NCBI GenBank assembly: GCA_017307375.1
Contig: JAFKFH010000005.1
Span: 124,001-188,000, forward strand
Direction of reading: 5' to 3'
Origin: Alphaproteobacteria bacterium
GTDB taxonomy: Bacteria > Pseudomonadota > Alphaproteobacteria > Ferrovibrionales > Ferrovibrionaceae
Length of the DNA: 64,000 bases
In this document: in pieces, positions 45,110 to 53,660 of the stretch
Layout of the letters: each line of letters starts with the position of its first letter
Numbering within the stretch: position 1 is the first letter of the stretch
Notes under the pieces: model-generated
Database searches by the model: none
What the model was told of the DNA's origin: nothing
The model's input: the letters and a program-made list of their open reading frames with translations, nothing else
Position numbers and translations under genes: made by a program

Positions 45110-46052
45110 CGTTGCGATTGTGCTGATCCAGCGTCTCGGCGAAGGCATGGCCGCCATCGCCGTCGGCGACGAAATAGAGCGCCTTCGTCTTCGCCGGATG
45201 CAGCACGGCATCGAGCGAGGCGCGGCCGACATTGGCGATCGGCGTCGGCGGCAGGCCGGCGATGCGATAGGTGTTCCACCGGGAATCGCCGTCGAGGTCG
45301 GCGCGCGTCAGATCCCGGTCGAGGACGCCCAGGCCGTTCGAGACGCCATAGATGACCGTCGGGTCCGACTGCAGCTTCATGCCGCGGGCCAGGCGGTTGT
45401 AGAACACGCCGGCCACCTGCGGCCGCTCGGCCGGCACCGCGGTCTCGCGCTCGACGATCGAGGCCAGGATGATCGCGTCGGCGGGCGTCTTCAGGGGGAG
45501 CCCGTCGTCGCGCTTGCTCCACGCATCTTCCAGTACCAGCGTCATTGCCCGCCGCATGCGGTCGAAGGCCTGGGCACGGGTATCGCCGCGCTGGAAGAAA
45601 TAGGTCTCCGGCAGCAGGCTGCCTTCCGGCGGCGCCAGCGGCACCTCCCCGGTCAGGAAATCGGCCTCGGCGACCAGCCTGGCGATCTGGCGGACGGTGA
45701 GGCCCTCCGGAATGGTCAGGCGATGCTGCACGACCTGGCCCGAGACCAGCAAGGCGAGGATGCCGGCGCCCGAAATACCCGCCGTGAAGCGGTATTCGCC
45801 GGCCTTGATCCGCTTCTCGTCGCCCCGCGACAAGGCCACCGCCGCCAGCACCCAGGGCTGACGGACCACGCCCCGGTTCTGCAGCAGCATCGCGGTATCG
45901 ATGACGTTCGAGCCGCGCGGCACGATGACCGTGCGATCCTCGGTCAGCGGCCCGGGGGCATTGAATTCCGACCAGCCCCAACCCAGAACGGCTGCGGCCG
46001 CCACCCCGAGCAGGATGACGGCCGCGAACAGTCCGGAAAGCACGCTGCCCAT
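45066..46052 (-). CDS. mltG: Endolytic murein transglycosylase MltG
   Basis: A 328-aa inner-membrane enzyme that cuts nascent peptidoglycan strands and so sets their length. One membrane segment lies at about 5-27, then a LysM-like region and the YceG domain with the catalytic Glu in LASIVERETAVPAERP, followed by VFYNRLARGMKLQSDPTVIYG and the closing ATHPADTDALYFV-like stretch (here HPAKTKALYFVADGDGGH). It starts 8 nt after the fabF stop and is the last gene of the fabD-mltG operon. Its end overlaps the convergent LysR gene by 44 nt; in relatives yicC follows here instead. Confidence 0.95.
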   Translation of the reverse strand: MGSVLSGLFAAVILLGVAAAAVLGWGWSEFNAPGPLTEDRTVIVPRGSNVIDTAMLLQNRGVVRQPWVLAAVALSRGDEKRIKAGEYRFTAGISGAGILALLVSGQVVQHRLTIPEGLTVRQIARLVAEADFLTGEVPLAPPEGSLLPETYFFQRGDTRAQAFDRMRRAMTLVLEDAWSKRDDGLPLKTPADAIILASIVERETAVPAERPQVAGVFYNRLARGMKLQSDPTVIYGVSNGLGVLDRDLTRADLDGDSRWNTYRIAGLPPTPIANVGRASLDAVLHPAKTKALYFVADGDGGHAFAETLDQHNRNVTRWRQRQAQPAAQ

Positions 46053-46059
46053 CGGGGCG

Positions 46060-47334
46060 TTACGCCACTTTCTTCATCACCAGCGTCGCATTGGTGCCGC
46101 CGAAGCCGAACGAGTTCGACAAGACGGCCCGCACCTCGCGCTCCTTGGCCTTGTTGGGCACAAGGTCGACACCTTCGGCGGTCGCGCAGGGGTTTTCGAG
46201 GTTCAGCGTCGGCGGGACGATGTTGTCGCGCATCGCCAGCAGCGAGAAGATCGCCTCGACCGCACCGGCGGCACCGAGCAGATGGCCGATCGACGACTTG
46301 GTCGACGACATCGACATCCGGGCCACGGCATTGCCGAAAACGCGCTTGATCGCGCCGAGTTCGATCTCGTCGCCCAGCGGCGTCGACGTGCCGTGGGCGT
46401 TGACGTAGTCAACCTCGTCCGGGCTGATGCCCGCACGCTTCATCGCCATCGACATGCAGCGGAACGCGCCGTCGCCATCCTCCGCCGGGGCGGTGATGTG
46501 ATGGGCATCGCCCGACAGGCCGTAGCCGATGATCTCGCCATAGATCTTGGCGCCGCGCTTCTTGGCGTGCTCGTATTCCTCGAGCACGACGCAGCCGGCC
46601 CCCTCGCCCATGACAAAACCGTCCCGGGCCTCGTCCCACGGCCGCGAGCCTGCTTCCGGCCGGTCGTTGAAACCGGTCGACAGCGCGCGCGCGGCGCAGA
46701 AGCCGGCCATGCCGAGCGGGCTGATCGCCGCCTCGGCCCCGCCGGCCACCATGATGTCGGCATCGTCCCACATGATCAGCCGGGCGGCGTCGCCGATGGC
46801 ATGGGCCCCGGTCGAGCATGCGGTGACCACGGCATGGTTGGGGCCCTTCAGCCCGTGCATGATCGAGGTGTAGCCGGAAATCAGATTGATCAGCCGGCCC
46901 GGCACGAAGAACGGGCTGATCCGCCGCGGCCCCTTCTCCTTCAGCAGGAGCGAGGCTTCCTCGATGCCCGGCAGGCCGCCGATGCCCGAGCCGATCAGCA
47001 CGCCGGTACGGCAGCGCTGCTCTTCGGTCACGGGCGTCCAGCCCGAATCGCGCAACGCCTGGGTGGCGGCCGAAACGCCGAAGACGATGAAATCGTCGAC
47101 ACGCTTCAGTTCCTTGCCTTCCATCCAGTCTTCGGGTCGGAAAGCGTCGTCGGCTGCGCCTTCCCAGGCGGCCAGCTTGACTTCGCCCGCGATCTGCGCC
47201 GGCAGGTTGCTGGCATCAAACCGGCGGATACGACCGAGGCCGGACTCGCCGGCGATCAGACGTTTCCAGGTCGCCTCGACCCCGCACGCCAGCGGCGTTA
47301 CGAGGCCGAGGCCGGTGACGACGACTCGTCGCAT
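46060..47334 (-). CDS. fabF: Beta-ketoacyl-ACP synthase II
   Basis: A 424-aa condensing enzyme that extends acyl-ACP with malonyl-ACP in type II fatty acid synthesis. The catalytic Cys173 is in TACSTGAHAIG, and the two histidines are in NAHGTSTPLGD and KSSIGHLLGAAG. It starts 31 nt after acpP, whose product carries its substrates, and mltG follows at a distance of 7 nt. The order fabD-fabG-acpP-fabF is the conserved proteobacterial arrangement. The length and motifs are complete. Confidence 0.97.
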   Translation of the reverse strand: MRRVVVTGLGLVTPLACGVEATWKRLIAGESGLGRIRRFDASNLPAQIAGEVKLAAWEGAADDAFRPEDWMEGKELKRVDDFIVFGVSAATQALRDSGWTPVTEEQRCRTGVLIGSGIGGLPGIEEASLLLKEKGPRRISPFFVPGRLINLISGYTSIMHGLKGPNHAVVTACSTGAHAIGDAARLIMWDDADIMVAGGAEAAISPLGMAGFCAARALSTGFNDRPEAGSRPWDEARDGFVMGEGAGCVVLEEYEHAKKRGAKIYGEIIGYGLSGDAHHITAPAEDGDGAFRCMSMAMKRAGISPDEVDYVNAHGTSTPLGDEIELGAIKRVFGNAVARMSMSSTKSSIGHLLGAAGAVEAIFSLLAMRDNIVPPTLNLENPCATAEGVDLVPNKAKEREVRAVLSNSFGFGGTNATLVMKKVA

Positions 47335-47365
47335 CCGGTGCTCCCGTACAGGCGGGCGCGGGCTA

Positions 47366-47602
47366 TCAGCCCGCGTGCGCCTTGATGTAGTCGATCGCGT
47401 CCTTGACGGTCAGGATCTTCTCCGCCGCATCGTCCGGGATCTCGACGCCGAACTCTTCCTCGAACGCCATGACCAGCTCGACGGTGTCGAGGCTGTCGGC
47501 GCCCAGATCGTCGATGAAGCTCGCGGCCTCGGTGACCTTGTCTTCCTCGACGCCGAGATGTTCGACGACGATCTTCTTCACCCGATCGGCGATATCGCTC
47601 AT
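47366..47602 (-). CDS. acpP: Acyl carrier protein
   Basis: A 78-aa acidic carrier protein. The phosphopantetheine attachment serine is Ser37 in [10 protein letters not shown], and the four-helix pattern is typical. It carries growing acyl chains between FabD, FabG and FabF and is expected to be very highly expressed. The ribosome site AAGGATC precedes the ATG. The 173-nt leader contains a candidate promoter at 47706-47733 and a 7-bp hairpin (47669-47691), so acpP can be transcribed independently of fabG. Confidence 0.98.
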   Translation of the reverse strand: MSDIADRVKKIVVEHLGVEEDKVTEAASFIDDLGADSLDTVELVMAFEEEFGVEIPDDAAEKILTVKDAIDYIKAHAG

Positions 47603-47705
47603 TTGTAAGATCCTTGTCTCGTTTGAGTTTTCAGTCCAACCACGCGCCCGACGGCGACCCTAGTCCCCCCTGAGCCGGGCACGCGCTCAGGCGAAAAGCG
47701 GCGGC

Positions 47706-47733
47706 TAGATACCATAAAGCACCGCGAAAGCAA
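47706..47733 (-). promoter_or_regulatory. Candidate internal promoter for acpP-fabF
   Basis: On the minus strand TTGCTT (47728-47733) and TATCTA (47706-47711) are separated by 16 nt, about 105 nt before the acpP ATG. Independent acpP promoters are common because the protein is so abundant. Confidence 0.4.
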
Positions 47734-47775
47734 AGCTAGGCCCCCAAGGGTTGCCCGCCCCGCCCCGGGGCAGCC

Positions 47776-48513
47776 TCACGGCATCGCCATGCCGCCATTC
47801 ACATGCACGGTATGGCCGGTCACATAGCCCGCCTCGGGCGAGGCAAGATAGACCACGGCCGCCGCGATCTCGTCGGGTGCGCCCATGCGCCCCATCGGAA
47901 TCCGGGCGTTGATGCCCTCTTTCTGCTTGTCGTCGAGAGCGCCGGTCATCGCGGTGGCGATAAAACCCGGGGCGACGCAGTTGACGGTGATATTGCGCGA
48001 GGCGAGCTCGGCAGCCAGCGACTTCGACATGCCAATCAGGCCGGCCTTGGACGCGGCATAGTTCGCCTGGCCGGGATTGCCGGTCACGCCGACGATGGAG
48101 GTTATCGAGATGATGCGGCCCCAGCGGCGCTTCATCATGCCCCGCATCGCCGCCCGGGCCAGCTTGAACGCCGCGCCCAGATTGACGTCCAGAACCGACT
48201 GCCAGTCCTCGTCCTTCATCCGCATCGCCAGCCCGTCGCGGGTAAGCCCGGCATTGTTGACGAGAATGTCGAGCTGGCCCATCGCCTTCTCGGCTTCGCC
48301 CACCAGCGCCTCGACCTGGGCGGCGTCGGCGAGGTTGCAGGGCAGCACATGGGCGCGGGAGCCAAGCTCGGCGGCCAGCGCCTCGAGCGCTTCGCGCCGG
48401 GTGCCGGAAAGGCCGACGGTGGCCCCCTGCGCGTGCAGGGCACGGGCGATGCTGCCGCCGATGCCGCCGGATGCCCCGGTGACGAGCGCGGTCTTGCCGG
48501 TCAGGTCGAACAT
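47776..48513 (-). CDS. fabG: 3-oxoacyl-ACP reductase
   Basis: A 245-aa NADPH-dependent SDR that reduces beta-ketoacyl-ACP, the first reductive step of fatty acid elongation. The cofactor loop is TGASGGIGGSI, and the catalytic residues are Ser139, Tyr152 and Lys156 (NYAASKAG), with NNAGLTRDGLAMRM typical of FabG. It starts 10 nt after fabD and is followed by acpP after 173 nt. Complete and of normal length. Confidence 0.97.
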   Translation of the reverse strand: MFDLTGKTALVTGASGGIGGSIARALHAQGATVGLSGTRREALEALAAELGSRAHVLPCNLADAAQVEALVGEAEKAMGQLDILVNNAGLTRDGLAMRMKDEDWQSVLDVNLGAAFKLARAAMRGMMKRRWGRIISITSIVGVTGNPGQANYAASKAGLIGMSKSLAAELASRNITVNCVAPGFIATAMTGALDDKQKEGINARIPMGRMGAPDEIAAAVVYLASPEAGYVTGHTVHVNGGMAMP

Positions 48514-48523
48514 GGGCCGGGCC

Positions 48524-49465
48524 TCAGATCTGCTTCAGGAGGGTTTCGACTTCGGCCGGGGTGCCGCAGGCAATCCCGGCCATTTCCTTGTCGATGCGCT
48601 TGACTAGGCCGGACAAGACCTTGCCCTGGCCAAGTTCGACCAGCGTCGTGACGCCCTGTTCCTTGAGCCACAGGACGCTTTCGCGCCAGCGTACCAGCCC
48701 CGTCACCTGGCGGATCAGCAGGTCGCGGATCGCTTCGGGATCGGATTCGGCACGTGCAGTGACGTTGGCGACCACCGGCAGGCGCGGCGGCGCGATCGTG
48801 ATCTTGGCCAGCGCCTCCTGCATCTCGTCGGCGGCGGGCTGCATCAGCGGGCAATGAAACGGGGCGGAAACCGACAGCGGCATCACGCGCTTGACGCCGC
48901 GGGCCTTGGCCAGTTCGGGCAGGCGGTCGATCGCCTCCTTGTGGCCCGACAGCACGACCTGCCCCCCGCCATTGTCGTTGGCGGCGGCGCAGACCTGGTC
49001 GCCGGCGGCGGCCGCGGCGAGTTCCTCCGCCAGCGGCAGCTCGGCCCCCAGCAGCGCCGCCATCGCGCCGACGCCGACGGGCACGGCGCGCTGCATGGCG
49101 AGGCCGCGCCGCTTCAGCAAGCGCGCGGCATCCGCCACCGAGAAGGCCCCGGCGGCGGCCAGCGCCGAATATTCGCCCAGCGAATGGCCGGCGACGAACG
49201 CCCCCTTGGCCGCGATATCGAGGCCGCCCTCGGCCTCCAGCACGCGCAGCGTGGCAAGGCTCACGGCCATCAGCGCCGGCTGGGCATTCTCCGTCAGGGT
49301 CAGCTGGTCTTCCGGACCGTCGAACATCAGGGCCGACAGCTTCTGGCTCAGCGCGTCGTCGACTTCCTCGAAGAGATGGCGGGCGACCGGAAACGCCTCG
49401 GCAAGCTCGCGACCCATGCCGACGGCCTGGGCTCCCTGACCCGGAAAGACGAAAGCGTAGGCCAT
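48524..49465 (-). CDS. fabD: Malonyl-CoA-ACP transacylase
   Basis: A 313-aa enzyme that loads malonate onto ACP. It opens AFVFPGQGAQAVGMG, has the nucleophile Ser95 in GHSLGEYSAL, and the later catalytic His in SAPFHCPLMQPA. The start at 49465 matches family N-termini; the open frame continues 13 codons upstream without support. It is the first gene of the fabD-fabG-acpP-fabF-mltG operon, with a TTGACA promoter 35-60 nt upstream. Confidence 0.97.
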   Translation of the reverse strand: MAYAFVFPGQGAQAVGMGRELAEAFPVARHLFEEVDDALSQKLSALMFDGPEDQLTLTENAQPALMAVSLATLRVLEAEGGLDIAAKGAFVAGHSLGEYSALAAAGAFSVADAARLLKRRGLAMQRAVPVGVGAMAALLGAELPLAEELAAAAAGDQVCAAANDNGGGQVVLSGHKEAIDRLPELAKARGVKRVMPLSVSAPFHCPLMQPAADEMQEALAKITIAPPRLPVVANVTARAESDPEAIRDLLIRQVTGLVRWRESVLWLKEQGVTTLVELGQGKVLSGLVKRIDKEMAGIACGTPAEVETLLKQI

Positions 49466-49499
49466 GCGCTGGAATGCTCCCTGAATTGCGGCGCGGCCA

Positions 49500-49527
49500 G
49501 TCATAACGGCGACCCTGGCCCTGTCAA
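49500..49527 (-). promoter_or_regulatory. Promoter of the fabD operon
   Basis: On the minus strand TTGACA (49522-49527) and TATGAC (49500-49505) are separated by 16 nt, 35 nt before the fabD ATG. A second -10-like TATAAT lies just upstream (49537-49542) without a good -35. Confidence 0.6.
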
Positions 49528-49656
49528 GTCCAACCCATTATAAAAGCCACCTTCGGCTAGTCGTCGCGACGACCCGCGCCGTCATGCCCGGCGCCAGCGC
49601 CGGCCGAAGACTGGCGTGCCGCCTGCGGCGATGCCGAATCGGTCAGGCGGTTTTCC

Positions 49657-49684
49657 TTGCGCCGGACGATTGCCTGTGTATAGT
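49657..49684 (+). promoter_or_regulatory. Promoter of the rpsF operon
   Basis: TTGCGC (49657-49662) and TATAGT (49679-49684) are separated by 16 nt, giving a leader of about 100 nt before rpsF. This is the only good promoter-like pair facing right in the 324-nt gene-free region 49466-49789. Confidence 0.5.
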
Positions 49685-49697
49685 GCGCGCGCTCCTT

Positions 49698-49718
49698 GCC
49701 GGCCCCCGAAGGGCCGGC
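49698..49718 (+). promoter_or_regulatory. Hairpin in the rpsF leader (possible S6:S18 autoregulatory element)
   Basis: GCCGGCCC and GGGCCGGC form a perfect 8-bp stem with loop CCGAA, just after the predicted rpsF transcription start. S6:S18 leaders in other bacteria expose a CCG trinucleotide beside a stem to mimic 16S rRNA helix 22. A CCG is in the loop here, so the match is suggestive only. Confidence 0.4.
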
Positions 49719-49789
49719 TAGGCTCGTTCTGCCGTTGTCCGATGGTCGGCCGGCACCGAGCCGCGAAAAGCCAGAAGGAGAGCGAGACG

Positions 49790-50236
49790 ATGGCGTTCTA
49801 CGAGAACGTGTTCATCGCCCGCCAGGACATCTCGGCCCAGCAGGTCGAGAGCCTCGTTGAGCAGTTCAACGAGATCGTCAAGGCGCAAGGCGGCGAAATC
49901 AAGAAAGTCGAGATGTGGGGCCTGCGCAGCCTGGCCTACCGCGTCAAGAAGAACCGCAAGGGTCACTACGTCCTGTTCAACATCGAAGCCCCGGCGGCGG
50001 CGATGCAGGAACTGGAGCGCAACCAGCGCCTCAACGAAGACATCCTGCGCTTCCTCACCGTGCGCGTCGAAGAGCTCGAGGATGGCCCGTCGGCCATGCT
50101 GCAGAGCCGCGCCCGCGACGACCGCGGCGATCGTGGCGACCGCGGTGATCGCGGCCCCCGTGGCGACCGCGGTGATCGTGGCGATCGTGGCCCGCGCCGC
50201 GACCGTGACGCCGGTATTGAAGGAGGGCTCGCCTGA
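49790..50236 (+). CDS. rpsF: 30S ribosomal protein S6
   Basis: A 148-aa small-subunit protein that binds 16S rRNA together with S18. The core (about 1-100) begins [15 protein letters not shown] and contains [31 protein letters not shown]. After it comes an unusual 45-residue tail made of RGD/RGP units (about 105-145), coded by short tandem DNA repeats. Arg/Asp/Gly tails are known in alphaproteobacterial S6 proteins; their role is unclear. The ribosome site AAGGAG is strong. rpsR starts on the rpsF stop. Confidence 0.97.
   Translation: MAFYENVFIARQDISAQQVESLVEQFNEIVKAQGGEIKKVEMWGLRSLAYRVKKNRKGHYVLFNIEAPAAAMQELERNQRLNEDILRFLTVRVEELEDGPSAMLQSRARDDRGDRGDRGDRGPRGDRGDRGDRGPRRDRDAGIEGGLA
50117..50206 (+). 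repeat. Tandem 9-nt coding repeats in rpsF
   Basis: About ten imperfect copies of a 9-nt unit (roughly CGYGGYGAY, coding R-G-D) form the S6 tail. Copies differ mostly at third codon positions, so selection seems to keep the amino acids while the DNA drifts. Repeat number is likely to vary between strains. Confidence 0.85.
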
Positions 50237-50496
50237 TGATGCCGCAAGTCGTTTCGCGCTCGGCCACCCCGGCGCGTCGTCCGTTCTTCCGCCGCCGCAA
50301 GACCTGCCCGTTCTCGGGCGCCAACGCGCCGAAGATCAACTACATGGACGTCAAGCTGCTGTCCCGCTTCATCTCGGAGCGCGGCAAGATCGTCCCGAGC
50401 CGCATCACCGCGGTGTCGGCGAAGAAGCAGCGCGAACTGGCGCAGGCGATCAAGCGGGCGCGTCAGCTCGCCCTGCTCCCCTACGTGATCCGCTGA
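50236..50496 (+). CDS. rpsR: 30S ribosomal protein S18
   Basis: An 86-aa small-subunit protein and S6 partner. The marks are [36 protein letters not shown] and the closing [17 protein letters not shown] 50236 shares a base with the rpsF stop; ATG 50239 is one codon further. A short hairpin (50510-50527) follows before the DUF2232 gene, but there is no strong T-run, so the operon probably continues. Confidence 0.97.
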   Translation: MMPQVVSRSATPARRPFFRRRKTCPFSGANAPKINYMDVKLLSRFISERGKIVPSRITAVSAKKQRELAQAIKRARQLALLPYVIR

Positions 50497-50509
50497 ACCC
50501 GCCAGGGCA

Positions 50510-50527
50510 CCGGCGGCCAGCCGCCGG
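50510..50527 (+). terminator. GC-rich hairpin between rpsR and the DUF2232 gene
   Basis: CCGGCGG and CCGCCGG form a 7-bp stem with loop CCAG, 14 nt after the rpsR stop. The nearest T-run (GGTTTT) is about 14 nt further on. It may give partial termination or stabilise the upstream mRNA. Confidence 0.3.
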
Positions 50528-50572
50528 CGCCCGGGGTTCTGGTTTTCACGTAGGCGTACCAGGGGCAGCCGC

Positions 50573-51511
50573 ATGAACCGGGCGTTGGTGTACGGGATCG
50601 TCTGCGGCGGCTTGAGCGCAGCACTGATGCTGCTTCTTGCCCGCACGCCGTTCGGTATCGTCTTCGCCTATGTTACCCCGCTGCCGGTGTTTTTCGCTGG
50701 CCTGACCCATGGGGTCCTGGCCGCGGCGCTGGCAGCCTTGGTCGGGACCGCGCTTGCCGTGGCGGTCGATGGCTGGATGGGCGTGATCTACCTCGCCCTC
50801 TTCGCCGCCGCCCCGGTGATCCTGGTCCGCCAGGCCCTGCTGGCCCGCCCCGTTGCCGGGGACGGGCCGGAAGCGGCCTGGGAATGGTACCCGGCCGGTC
50901 CGCTGGTCGGTTGGCTCGCGGGCATCGCGCTGGCCGCTTTTGCGGTCGCGGTGCTGGCGGCGAGCGGAACCGAAGGCGGGCTGCCCGGCCTGATGGCGCC
51001 GGTGATCGACAAGGTCGTCGGCGCGATGCAGGTCGGACAGCAGAACCAGGCCGAGCTGGTCGCCCTGGCCAGCCGCTGGATGGCGGCGCTGGTCGCGGCG
51101 AGCTGGATGGTGATGATGGCCGTCAACGGTGCGCTGGCCCAGTTCCTGGCGCGCCGCCTCGGCCTCGCCCGCCGTCCGGCACCGGCCTTTGCCGACCTCG
51201 AACTGCCGGGCTGGCTTGCGCCGGCCATGGCGGTGGGTCTGGTGGTCGGCTGGCTCGGCAACTCGACCGGGTATCTCGGCTGGACCGTGGCGCTGGTCTG
51301 CGGCATCGCGTTTTTCCTGCAAGGAATGGCGCTGCTGCACTGGCTGATGCGGAAGGGCAAGCTGCCGGCACCCGTGCTGGGCTTGGTTTATGTGCTTCTC
51401 CTGGTGTTCGGCGGCCTGGCGCCGTTGATCGCCATGTTGGGTTTATTCGAGGAATGGGCTCGCTTCCGCCGGCGGCAGGCTGCCGCACCGGACAACGCCC
51501 CGGAGGACTGA
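50573..51511 (+). CDS. DUF2232 membrane protein
   Basis: A 312-aa inner-membrane protein with about seven to eight membrane segments, typical of the DUF2232 family (YybS-like). The function is unknown; its constant place between rpsR and rplI in alphaproteobacteria suggests a link to growth. It opens with a membrane segment (ALVYGIVCGGLSAALMLL), has an inner-face Arg-rich loop (FLARRLGLARRPAPAF) and ends in a short charged tail. The ribosome site AGGGG precedes the ATG. rplI starts 3 nt after its stop. Confidence 0.88.
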   Translation: MNRALVYGIVCGGLSAALMLLLARTPFGIVFAYVTPLPVFFAGLTHGVLAAALAALVGTALAVAVDGWMGVIYLALFAAAPVILVRQALLARPVAGDGPEAAWEWYPAGPLVGWLAGIALAAFAVAVLAASGTEGGLPGLMAPVIDKVVGAMQVGQQNQAELVALASRWMAALVAASWMVMMAVNGALAQFLARRLGLARRPAPAFADLELPGWLAPAMAVGLVVGWLGNSTGYLGWTVALVCGIAFFLQGMALLHWLMRKGKLPAPVLGLVYVLLLVFGGLAPLIAMLGLFEEWARFRRRQAAAPDNAPED

Positions 51512-51514
51512 CTG

Positions 51515-52078
51515 ATGGAAATCGTTTTGTTGGAGCGCGTCGAGCATCTCGGCCAGATGGGCGACGTCGTCAAGGTCAAGGACGGGTACGCCCGCAACTT
51601 CCTGCTGCCGCGCAAGAAGGCGCTGCGCGCCAGCAAGGAAAATCTCGCCCGCTTCGAGAAGGAGCGCGCGCAGCTCGAGGCCGCGAACCTCACCCGGCGC
51701 AAGGAAGCCGAGGACGTCGCCAAGAAGATGGAAGGCCTGTCGGTCGCGGTGGTCCGCCAGGCCGGCGACACCGGCATCCTGTTCGGCTCGGTTTCGGCGC
51801 GTGACATCGCCGATGCCGTGACCGCGGCGGGCTTCACCCTGGGCCGTGCCCAGGTCGCCCTGCAGCAGCCGATCAAGACCATCGGCATGCACCCGGTGAA
51901 GGTCAACCTGCATCCGGAAGTCTCGCTCAACGTCACCGTCAACGTGGCGCGCAGCGAGGCCGAGGCCGAGCTGCAGGCCAATGGCGGCGCCGCCCAGGAC
52001 CAGCTGTTCGACGAGGACGTCGAGCATATCGACGGCGACTACACCGTCGAGAATGCCGGCGACGAAGAGCAGGTCTGA
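51515..52078 (+). CDS. rplI: 50S ribosomal protein L9
   Basis: A 187-aa large-subunit protein. The N-terminal domain reads [35 protein letters not shown], then a long connecting helix ([23 protein letters not shown]) and the C-terminal RNA-binding domain ([14 protein letters not shown]). A 35-residue acidic tail extends beyond the usual 150 aa, as in many alphaproteobacteria. It is the last gene of the rpsF operon and is followed by a strong terminator. Confidence 0.97.
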   Translation: MEIVLLERVEHLGQMGDVVKVKDGYARNFLLPRKKALRASKENLARFEKERAQLEAANLTRRKEAEDVAKKMEGLSVAVVRQAGDTGILFGSVSARDIADAVTAAGFTLGRAQVALQQPIKTIGMHPVKVNLHPEVSLNVTVNVARSEAEAELQANGGAAQDQLFDEDVEHIDGDYTVENAGDEEQV

Positions 52079-52113
52079 GCGCTTCTATCGCGGCATCCTT
52101 ACGATCGCTGCAG

Positions 52114-52147
52114 ACGGGCCCGGCATCAGCCGGGCCCGTTTTCTTTT
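52114..52147 (+). terminator. Intrinsic terminator of the rpsF-rplI operon
   Basis: ACGGGCCCGGC (52114-52124) and GCCGGGCCCGT (52129-52139) make a perfect 11-bp stem with loop ATCA, followed by TTTTCTTTT. It lies 36 nt after the rplI stop in the 312-nt gene-free region 52079-52390. The rest of that region is the cfa upstream sequence. Confidence 0.92.
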
Positions 52148-52316
52148 GCGCACAACCGTACGATTATGGCCGTTTGGTGGCGATTTCTGCATGGCAGATC
52201 CGCGCCTGGCGCATCGCGATACCGTCGCGGTCCTTGCCCTTGCTTGCTTTCCCCGGGGATTTTGTCACAGACTGTCACCAGGGCCGTCGAGGAGCGGTCC
52301 TTGGTATTCGCTTGAT

Positions 52317-52331
52317 TTGGAATCGTTCTAA
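52317..52331. promoter_or_regulatory. Irr ICE-like palindrome upstream of cfa
   Basis: TTGGAA-TCG-TTCTAA is an interrupted palindrome with one arm mismatch, about 60 nt before cfa. It resembles the iron control element bound by Irr in alphaproteobacteria (a TTTAGAA-N3-TTCTAA pattern as I remember it). This is an inference; iron control of cfa has not been shown here. Confidence 0.35.
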
Positions 52332-52390
52332 GTTACATCCTCGCTCATCTGTCCTTTTTATAGGACGCGGTTGAAGGGGACGCGACCGCC

Positions 52391-53656
52391 ATGATGTTTG
52401 TGCTCGACCGCGTTTTGCGCGGGATTTTTACCAGGGGCGCGCTGACCATCATCGCGCCATCGGGACGCCGGTACCGCTTTGGCGACGGCCAGGGCAAAGC
52501 GATCGTCGCGCGTTTGCGCGACAACCGCACGGTGATGCGGCTGATGATCGACCCGCGTGTCGCGCTCGGCGAAGCCTACATGGACGAGGGGCTGACGTTC
52601 GAGGAAGGCACGATCTACGACTTCCTTGACCTGGCGACCGCCAATCTAGGCTGGCGCAACGCCACCAACTGGTTCCAGACCGTCTACTACGACTATCTGC
52701 GCCCGGCCCTGCGCCGGCTGGAACAATATAATCCCGTCGGCCGGTCGAAGAGCAACGTGGCGCATCACTACGACCTCTCCGATGCGCTCTACGATCGTTT
52801 CCTCGATGTCGACCGGCAGTATTCCTGCGCCTATTTCGCCGAGCCCGACGATTCGATCGAGACGGCGCAGGCACGCAAGAAGCGGCATATTGCCGCCAAG
52901 CTGTTGCTCAAGCCGGGCCAGCGTATCCTCGATATCGGCTGCGGCTGGGGCGGTCTTGGCCTCTATCTGTCGTCGATCGCCGAGGGCGACGTGACCGGCG
53001 TGACCTTGAGCGAGAACCAGCATGCGGTAGCCAGCCGCCGGGCGATGATCGCGGGCGTTTCCGACCGCGTGCATTTCCTGCTGCGCGACTATCGCCTGGT
53101 CGAATCGAAGTTCGACCGCATCGTCTCGGTCGGCATGTTCGAGCATGTCGGCGTCAATCACTACGCCGAATACTTCCGCAAGGTCGCCGACCTGCTGACC
53201 GAGGACGGCGTGGCGATGATCCATTTCATCGGTCGCGCCGACGGACCGGGCGCGACCAATCCCTGGATCACCAAATACATCTTCCCCGGCGGTTATTCGC
53301 CCGCCCTGTCGGAAGTCCTGCCGCATATCGAGCGAGCCGGGCTCTACGTTACCGACGTCGAGGTGCTGCGCCTGCACTATGCCGAAACGCTGAAGGCTTG
53401 GCGGATGCGGTTCATGGCGCAGGTCGACGAAATCGCCAAGATCTACGACCGCCGCTTCTGCCGGATGTGGGAATTTTATCTCGCCGGCTCGGAAGTGACC
53501 TTCCGGCACTCCGGCCATGTCGTCTTCCAGATCCAATTGGCCCGGCGCCAGGAAGCGGTGCCGCTGACCCGCGACTACATCACCGAGTTCGAGGCGCGCC
53601 ACCCGCTGGCCCCGGTGGTCGCCGAGCCACGCGGGCTGGTCGACGCCGCCGAATAG
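52391..53656 (+). CDS. cfa: Cyclopropane-fatty-acyl-phospholipid synthase
   Basis: A 421-aa SAM-dependent enzyme that adds a methylene bridge across double bonds of membrane phospholipid acyl chains, usually on entry to stationary phase or under acid stress. An N-terminal lipid-binding part (about 1-110) precedes the catalytic domain with SAM loop ILDIGCGWGGLGLYL, and NVAHHYDLSDALYDRFLD and FEHVGVNHYAEYF are family marks. The start is ATG 52391 or 52394. It is monocistronic, after the rpsF-rplI terminator and tail-to-tail (4 nt) with the next gene. Confidence 0.95.
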   Translation: MMFVLDRVLRGIFTRGALTIIAPSGRRYRFGDGQGKAIVARLRDNRTVMRLMIDPRVALGEAYMDEGLTFEEGTIYDFLDLATANLGWRNATNWFQTVYYDYLRPALRRLEQYNPVGRSKSNVAHHYDLSDALYDRFLDVDRQYSCAYFAEPDDSIETAQARKKRHIAAKLLLKPGQRILDIGCGWGGLGLYLSSIAEGDVTGVTLSENQHAVASRRAMIAGVSDRVHFLLRDYRLVESKFDRIVSVGMFEHVGVNHYAEYFRKVADLLTEDGVAMIHFIGRADGPGATNPWITKYIFPGGYSPALSEVLPHIERAGLYVTDVEVLRLHYAETLKAWRMRFMAQVDEIAKIYDRRFCRMWEFYLAGSEVTFRHSGHVVFQIQLARRQEAVPLTRDYITEFEARHPLAPVVAEPRGLVDAAE

Positions 53657-53660
53657 GCCG

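Noticed and set aside
47603-47775. tRNA or small RNA in the acpP-fabG gap
   Set aside because: No cloverleaf or T-loop pattern could be found; the gap is explained by a leader and candidate promoter.
50117-50206. Short tandem repeats considered as a CRISPR-like array
   Set aside because: Units are 9 nt without spacers and lie in frame inside rpsF; they code an RGD tail.
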